Of a stretch of DNA of 10,870 bases, positions 8,231 through 10,870 are shown piece by piece. Source of the stretch: Cochliopodium minus (Eukaryota > Discosea > Himatismenida > Cochliopodiidae). Position 1 is the stretch's first letter; each line of letters starts with the position of its first letter. Under the pieces are notes generated by a model. The model did not search any database. It was given only the letters and a program-made list of their open reading frames with translations, and was not told the origin of the DNA. The DNA lies in assembly GCA_024220525.1 (NCBI GenBank), contig JAMYWO010000264.1:44613-55482 (forward strand). Direction: 5' to 3'. The translations under genes and the position numbers were made by a program.

Positions 8231-9591
8231 ATGAGAAACATCACTGAAAAAATTAAAAAAACCCCAAAAATTTTTCCATTTTCATCAACATCTAGATTAC
8301 CAAATTTAGTAATTTTTCAGAAATTAAAACAAATCTTTCAATTTTTTTTATTTTTTCCAAAAGATTCCCAATAATAAACCTATATGGCATTTTATTGATG
8401 CATCTGGATGGAGAGTTGGTAGACTTGCTGTCCATGTGAGTAACATCATTCAAGGAAAACATAAACCAACTTATGATCCTGCTGCAAATTGTGGAGATAA
8501 TGTTGTAATAGTAAATGCTGAAAAGGTTGAATTCACAGGAAATAAAGATAGAGATAAATTATATATTTATCATACTGGGTTATTATTTCCAAATAATCAC
8601 ATTTATTAACAAAAAAAAATCAATTTCAATCATTTTTGTCTAATATAGACATCATGGAGGTCTCAAAAAAATACCAGTGGCAAGATATAGAAAAAATTTT
8701 CCAGAAAGAATATTGCAAAGAGCAATACATGGGATGCTTCCATCCAATAAATTGAGAGGAAGAAGGGAAAAAAAATTGAGAATTTATTGTGGTCCTAATC
8801 ATCCACATGAAAAGGAGGAAAGAAATGCATTAGAGAAAGTGAAAATAGAACTCGCAATTAGACCACATCAAGAAAAACCAATAGAAGAGTTGAAATCTTT
8901 GAAAGATTATTCAATAATGGATATAGAAGTGAAGAATATAGACAACAGTTCAAGAGTTACCCTTTATGCACAACAAGCTTTTACCGAATTTGATTTATTT
9001 GAAAAAGAATGGAACAAATTGCAAAACAATTACAAAAGTCAACTCAAATTGTATCAACTCGGAAAGGGAAAGAAACCAAATCCGATCGCCTTTCCTCACT
9101 TTGATCAATTTGTTCAACACAGACTCCAAGAAGAATTGGCAAAAGAGAAGCCTTTCGAAGAATTTGAAATTTTGGATCCTCAACGTTACAATGAACTTGT
9201 TAAAACAAATTATGAACAACTCAAACCTTATCAAAGACAATCTGTTCTTCAATCTGATGATTATTTGGATTCCATCAAACCAGCTTTCTTCAATCCTCCT
9301 CAAAAATATCTCGATAGTGTTCAAACAATGGATCTTACCAAACCTGATTACCAAACCCCTTGGATTCCTGGCTCCAGAAAGTTTAATTTCATTCCCACCA
9401 ACAAAGATAATTACATTCCTACCAAATCTGAAAGAGAAGAAGAACAAATCAAACAAGAATTTGCAGAATTGCCTTGGCCAGAGGATGATCCTGAACTCAA
9501 AGATGGTCCTACCAAATTCTTCTTTAATTCTCCTAAAATTAAAGAAGAAAAAACTAAATCCTCCAAAAAGAAAGAAAAAGAAGATAAATAA
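8231..9591 (+). CDS. MRPL13: Mitochondrial ribosomal protein uL13m with long C-terminal extension
   Basis: Large-subunit mitochondrial ribosomal protein of the L13 (RplM) family. Coding join is 8231-8308, 8364-8578, 8649-9591, giving 411 residues; the introns of 55 and 70 nt are GT-AG with matching phases. Exon 1 encodes a 26-residue basic, Ser/Thr-rich, acid-poor leader (one Glu) that looks like a mitochondrial presequence. The L13 core covers about residues 33-150: WHFIDASGWRVGRLA, the QGKHKPTYDPA..CGDNVVIVNA block, YIYHTG-HHGGLKKIP, RAIHGMLPSNKLRGRR and LRIYCGPNHPHE. Bacterial L13 ends about here. The remaining 255 residues are unlike anything I recognise: charged helices, then a Pro/Tyr/Asp-rich stretch with YLDSIKPAFF and KYLDSVQTMD, then a Lys-rich end. 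There is no intron or frame break in the extension, so it is part of the gene. It converges on RPB8 with 83 nt between stops. Confidence 0.93.
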
Positions 9592-9674
9592 CTTGTTAAT
9601 CTCTTCAATATTTGAAAAAAAAAAAAATCCAACACCAAATTTTAATAAAAATTAAATAAGAAATTTGATTTTAA

Positions 9675-10179
9675 TTATAGTCTTTTGATCAAAAGATATA
9701 TTCTAGAATCCAAATGCAAGTCTTTTAAACTACTTTTCTTTTCACTTGTATCTTTTTCATTTGATTTGATAATCATGATCAAACCACCAAAACTGGCAGT
9801 TATAGTCCTATAAAAAATAATTTTTTGATAATAATCTGAGAAAAATGAGAAAAATAAAAGGAATAGAATACAATTGTTTATGTTCTTCTTCATATCTAAA
9901 TATCTTTCCATACATTACATAATGAAATTTATCTAATTCCATATTCTTTTCATCTCCTTGATCATAAACTCCTTCATCTCCTGTTGAAGTTAAAGATTTT
10001 GATATTGAAAGGGAAAATTTATCTCCTTCTTTCATTGGAAAAATTTCTGTATTTATATCGAGTTGAAGATCAATATTCCCTTCAATATTCTTACAAATCA
10101 ATCTTGAAACTCTCGTAAAATATTTTTTATCCATATCTTTAATTTCAAATACTAAATCAGCCAATAAGTAATTTGACAT
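9675..10179 (-). CDS. POLR2H: RNA polymerase subunit RPB8 (RPABC3)
   Basis: Small OB-fold subunit shared by RNA polymerases I, II and III. Coding join is 10179-9872, 9807-9675, giving 146 residues, the same as yeast Rpb8 and close to human (150). The 64-nt intron has donor GTATTC and acceptor ATAG; the split codon gives Leu. Family landmarks are FEIKDMD.KYFTRVSRL.C near the start, DINTEIFPMKEGDKFSLSIS, then FHYVMYGKIFRYE. After splicing come TASFGGLIMII and the terminal LDSRIYLLIKRL. The start is the ATG at 10179; an in-frame TTG two codons earlier is not needed. The first exon alone would run into intron and lose the conserved C-terminal strands. Confidence 0.96.
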
Positions 10180-10260
10180 CTTCAACTCTTTCTATTTTTT
10201 TTATTTATATTTCGAAGAGAATGATCAAAATTTGAACATTCAATATTTCAAATCAGATAA
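10180..10260. promoter_or_regulatory. Divergent spacer between RPB8 and the reductase
   Basis: 81 nt separate the RPB8 start from the preferred start of the right-hand reductase (172 nt if the alternative ATG at 10352 is used). It is AT-rich, with a poly-T run next to RPB8. No specific element is recognised; a shared bidirectional promoter is inferred from orientation. Confidence 0.4.
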
Positions 10261-10761
10261 ATGGTCAAATATGAGTTAACAAATAACTTTTTTGTATTCA
10301 TTTTCTTCATCCCAAAAGAAAAACTGAAAAAAAAAAAATTAGAGAGGAAAAATGAAAACACATCAGATGGGATTTGGGGTATTAAAATATCAAAATGTTA
10401 AATTTTTGAATATTTTTCAAAATTTATTCAGTGTGGTAAAGAATAAATAATTTTCTTTAAAATCAAAATAAATCCTTTTGAAAGCCACTTTGGGAGATAT
10501 TTATGGAGATATAGGTAATTTATTTGTAATTTATTTGTTATTTTAAATTTAATGAAATGTAAAGATGTAAGTATCATTTTTCAGTTATTCATTTGAAAAA
10601 AAGGATTCAATTTTAAAAGGAAGAGGAAGTGAGATTGACTGTAAAAGAAGCAATAGAAAAAGGAATCAACTTTTTTGATACTGCGTATAAAAAAATTAAA
10701 AAGAATTCCAAAATTACATTAATTCTTTAAAAGTGCTTACTATGGAAAAGATAGAAAAAGT
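10261..10761 (+). CDS. L-galactose dehydrogenase-like aldo-keto reductase, 5' part
   Basis: N-terminal part of an aldo-keto reductase of the L-galactose dehydrogenase type. Proposed exons are 10261-10293, 10367-10378, 10432-10435, 10485-10514, 10565-10566, 10620-10684, 10734-10761: 174 nt, exactly 58 codons, all introns GT-AG and 49-73 nt. Landmarks are MVKYEL (first strand), MGFGCATLGDIYGD (family G-F-G-[AC]-x-x-L-G), EEEVRLTVKEAIEKGINFFD and TAAYYGKDRKS. The Asp of NFFDTA and the Tyr of YYG are two members of the catalytic Asp-Tyr-Lys-His tetrad; Lys and His would be in exons beyond the window. The next intron runs from 10762 into a minisatellite at the window end. An alternative first exon (ATG 10352, MKTHQMGFG) is possible but has a weaker N-terminus. 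The gene is in the same orientation and family as the partial gene at 205-1422. Confidence 0.82.
10432..10435 (+). other. 4-nt microexon (TGTG) of the right-hand reductase
   Basis: The exon ending at 10378 closes a full codon (GGG), while the exon starting at 10485 needs one preceding base (CC ACT TTG). TTCAG|TGTG|GTAAAG at 10427-10441 supplies TGT G, giving Gly-Cys-Ala-Thr-Leu-Gly, the expected G-F-G-C-A-x-L-G of the family. The two resulting introns are 53 and 49 nt, the usual size here, instead of one of 106 nt. Confidence 0.78.
10565..10566 (+). other. 2-nt microexon (AT) of the right-hand reductase
   Basis: The exon ending at 10514 leaves one base (G), while the exon starting at 10620 begins with a full codon (GAA GAG GAA). 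AAAG|AT|GTAAGT at 10561-10572 supplies AT, giving GAT (Asp) and a continuous YGDI-D-EEEVRL. The introns become 50 and 53 nt instead of one of 105 nt, and the donor is the strong GTAAGT form. Confidence 0.78.
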
Positions 10762-10800
10762 GTAATCTCCCTTTTTTTTTGAATTTATGATTGAAAAATA

Positions 10801-10870
10801 AAATAAAATAAATAAAATAAATAAAATAAATAAAATAAATAAAATAAATAAAATAAATAAAATAAATAAA
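10801..10870. repeat. 9-nt minisatellite AAATAAAAT at window end
   Basis: About seven to eight copies of AAATAAAAT run to the last base, inside the intron that begins at 10762 (GTAATC). The array is cut by the window edge. Like the array at the other end, it is in an intron of a reductase of the same family. Confidence 0.92.

Noticed and set aside
8401-8450. GTGAGT at 8434 as an intron donor in uL13m
   Set aside because: Coding continues in frame through it with conserved L13 residues (AVHVSNIIQGKHKP).
8995-9456. 153-residue minus-strand open frame
   Set aside because: It is the antisense shadow of the uL13m extension, which is in frame with the recognised L13 core.
10183-10185. TTG as the RPB8 start
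   Set aside because: An ATG two codons downstream (10179) gives the normal family length; a non-ATG start is unnecessary.
1-10870. Organelle, bacterial or viral origin, or CRISPR array
   Set aside because: Spliceosomal introns, nuclear polymerase and nucleolar genes, and a targeting presequence point to a nuclear genome. The repeats are uninterrupted tandem arrays without spacers.

Overview
The window looks like nuclear DNA from a very AT-rich, gene-dense unicellular eukaryote. The genes carry many short GT-AG introns (mostly 49-130 nt), use the standard code (TAA and TGA both stop), and encode typical eukaryotic nuclear products: an RNA polymerase subunit, a nucleolar MIF4G/MA3 protein, a GPI-anchor enzyme subunit and two mitochondrial proteins. 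I cannot name the lineage. No operon, plasmid, phage, CRISPR or rRNA/tRNA signal was seen. Most genes only become visible after splicing by eye, so exon joins are given in each entry.

Layout: 1-204 is an intron filled by a 10-nt minisatellite. 205-1422 (+) is the 3' part of an L-galactose dehydrogenase-like aldo-keto reductase in nine exons. 1443-5196 (-) is a three-exon NOM1/Sgd1 homologue, whose stop lies 20 nt from the reductase stop. 5341-5592 (+) is a LYRM9-like LYR protein. 5661-6046 (-) is PIG-Y (two exons). 6097-7604 (-) is a RapGAP-domain gene cut into at least eight short exons. 7605-8230 is mostly unassigned. 8231-9591 (+) is mitochondrial ribosomal protein uL13m with a long C-terminal extension (three exons). 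9675-10179 (-) is RNA polymerase subunit RPB8 (two exons). 10261-10761 (+) is the 5' part of an L-galactose dehydrogenase-like gene, which runs into an intron holding a 9-nt minisatellite at the window end.

The most unusual observation is a set of extremely small exons in the reductase sequence: a 2-nt exon at 447-448, a 4-nt exon at 10432-10435 and a 2-nt exon at 10565-10566. Each is bounded by AG and GT, each repairs an otherwise broken reading frame, and each restores the residues expected of the family. In the right-hand gene they also cut oversized introns into units of about 50 nt. A second oddity is that the window starts with the 3' part and ends with the 5' part of the same enzyme family in the same orientation. 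This suggests a tandem duplication, direct paralogues, or a circular or collapsed-repeat assembly. A third is that the RapGAP gene lacks its catalytic Asn-thumb segment exactly where an intron carries a tandem duplication.

The genes do not form one pathway. They are housekeeping functions packed closely, with divergent or convergent spacers of 20-172 nt in most places.
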